Assembly (NCBI GenBank): GCA_938030845.1
Contig: CALHIC010000476.1
Location: 1-6,584, forward strand
Length of the DNA: 6,584 nucleotides
Direction of reading: 5' to 3'
Origin: an uncultured Oribacterium sp.
Lineage (GTDB): Bacteria > Bacillota > Clostridia > Lachnospirales > Lachnospiraceae
A program made the position numbers and the translations under genes. Position 1 is the first letter of the stretch. Every line of letters begins with the position of its first letter. Below, in pieces: positions 6,029-6,584 of the stretch. A model generated the notes under the pieces. That model saw only the letters and a program-made list of their open reading frames with translations, was not told where the DNA came from and searched no databases.

Positions 6029-6298
6029 CTACTCGTCCCAGCCCTCCTTAGGCATAAGGAAAGCCAGCATGGTTTTTTCTTCTCCTTCTCCCAAAACAAT
6101 GTCATCCAAATGGGTCTGTCTCGGAAAATCCATAGACTCCTCAGACTCCACTAGCAACCAGTTCACACCGGCATAACGAGCGTCCTCCAAAGCCTCTTCC
6201 TTTGTTTTTCCCTCTCCGTAACAATCCTCCAAGTCGATTACATCCACTCTGTAGCCATCTTCTTTCTTCCGAATTACTGCAGGATAATAATATGTCAT
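6029..6298 (-). CDS. HicB-like (type II toxin-antitoxin antitoxin family) protein
   Basis: This 89-residue protein resembles the HicB-like antitoxin fold, a partial RNase-H-like domain. It has an N-terminal strand YYYPAVIRKKEDGYRVDVIDL (3-23), a D/C-x-G-x-G turn (DCYGEGKT, 25-32), then a TKEEALEDAR helix (32-41). The acidic tail has no recognisable C-terminal DNA-binding domain. In HicAB systems HicB neutralises the HicA mRNA interferase, but many such proteins occur alone with unknown roles. Its ATG overlaps the TGA of the AraC-type gene by 4 bases (ATGA), with AAGAGG as ribosome site inside that gene, so the two are probably cotranslated. No HicA-like gene lies between it and pyrC. The family call is from sequence pattern; antitoxin function is not demonstrated and regulator or orphan roles are equally possible. 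Confidence 0.75.
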   Translation of the reverse strand: MTYYYPAVIRKKEDGYRVDVIDLEDCYGEGKTKEEALEDARYAGVNWLLVESEESMDFPRQTHLDDIVLGEGEEKTMLAFLMPKEGWDE

Positions 6299-6584
6299 TC
6301 TAACCTCTTTCTGTACTGGTGGGGTGTCTCTCCCATAATGCTCTTGAAAATCTTGATAAAATTCCCCTGATTGTGGAAGCCGGTAGCTTTGGCCACATCC
6401 AAAACCTTATCCTCTCCACCGGAGAGAATCTCCACCGCCTTTTCTACTCTGTAACGATTAATATATTCCAGCGGGGAAATCCCCACATTGTTTCCAAAAA
6501 AACGGGTAAAATACTGCTCATTTAACTGACAAAGATTTGCCAAATCCCGAATATATATCTTCTCCGCATAATGCTCACGAATAT
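6295..6584 (-). CDS. AraC-family transcriptional regulator, C-terminal part (5' end outside window)
   Basis: About 95 codons are visible. The gene enters from the right edge and ends at TGA 6297-6295. They encode the two-helix-turn-helix DNA-binding domain of the AraC/XylS family. The first HTH is around YIRDLANLCQLNEQYFTRFF (10-29 of the visible part) and the linker helix around SPLEYINRYRVEKAVEIL. The second HTH, DVAKATGFHNQGNFIKIFKS (62-81), is followed by the family signature GETPHQYRKR. The N-terminal sensory domain that would tell the ligand is missing from the window. Internal TTG at 6543 is not the start, because the homology continues upstream of it to the edge. It is coupled to the HicB-like gene by a 4-base overlap. 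Whether it controls the pyr operon cannot be told. Confidence 0.92.
   Translation of the reverse strand, partial: IREHYAEKIYIRDLANLCQLNEQYFTRFFGNNVGISPLEYINRYRVEKAVEILSGGEDKVLDVAKATGFHNQGNFIKIFKSIMGETPHQYRKRLE

Noticed and set aside
1..6584. CRISPR array, tRNA, rRNA, insertion sequence or phage genes
   Set aside because: No regularly spaced repeats, cloverleaf-like sequence, transposase motifs or inverted terminal repeats with target duplications were seen.

Overview
The window holds one leftward (minus-strand) operon for de novo UMP synthesis. It reads pyrC, pyrK, pyrD, pyrF, pyrE, pyrB from high to low coordinates. Upstream of it lie the 3' part of an AraC-type regulator gene and a small HicB-like gene, also leftward. 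The host is most likely a low-to-mid GC anaerobic Firmicute of the Clostridia, plausibly Lachnospiraceae. The reasons are the NAD-linked class 1B dihydroorotate dehydrogenase (PyrD with its FAD/2Fe-2S partner PyrK), strong AGGAGG-type ribosome binding sites, and the protein style. The taxonomic call is inference; no species-level marker was seen.

Layout, high to low coordinates. 6584-6295: AraC-family regulator, cut by the window edge. 6298-6029: HicB-like protein whose ATG overlaps the regulator's TGA. 6028-5891: a 138-bp control region with a good sigma-A-type promoter (TTGCAA, 17 bp, TATACT, extended TG), a large inverted repeat touching the -35 box, and a twice-occurring motif AAGACC...CGGAAT. 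5890-110: the six pyr genes. 109-1: unresolved sequence after pyrB.

The six enzymes cover five of the six steps to UMP: PyrB makes carbamoyl-aspartate, PyrC closes it to dihydroorotate, PyrD-PyrK oxidises it to orotate, PyrE adds ribose-5-phosphate, and PyrF decarboxylates OMP to UMP. Carbamoyl phosphate synthetase (carAB), PyrR and the ATCase regulatory chain PyrI are not in the window. Catalytic motifs are intact in all six. Three starts are moved inward from the longest open frame because a strong Shine-Dalgarno sequence sits at the inner start: pyrC (GTG, 5890), pyrD (3664) and pyrB (1036).

This is mainly a conventional biosynthetic operon, and I see no clear undescribed system. The points worth a second look are: a 45-bp near-copy of the pyrF 3' end, stop codon included, just downstream of pyrF; the repeat-rich pyr promoter, whose leader of about 28 nt is too short for a PyrR attenuator; a HicB-like gene coupled to an AraC regulator with no hicA in view; and an extra segment of about 35 residues in PyrC.
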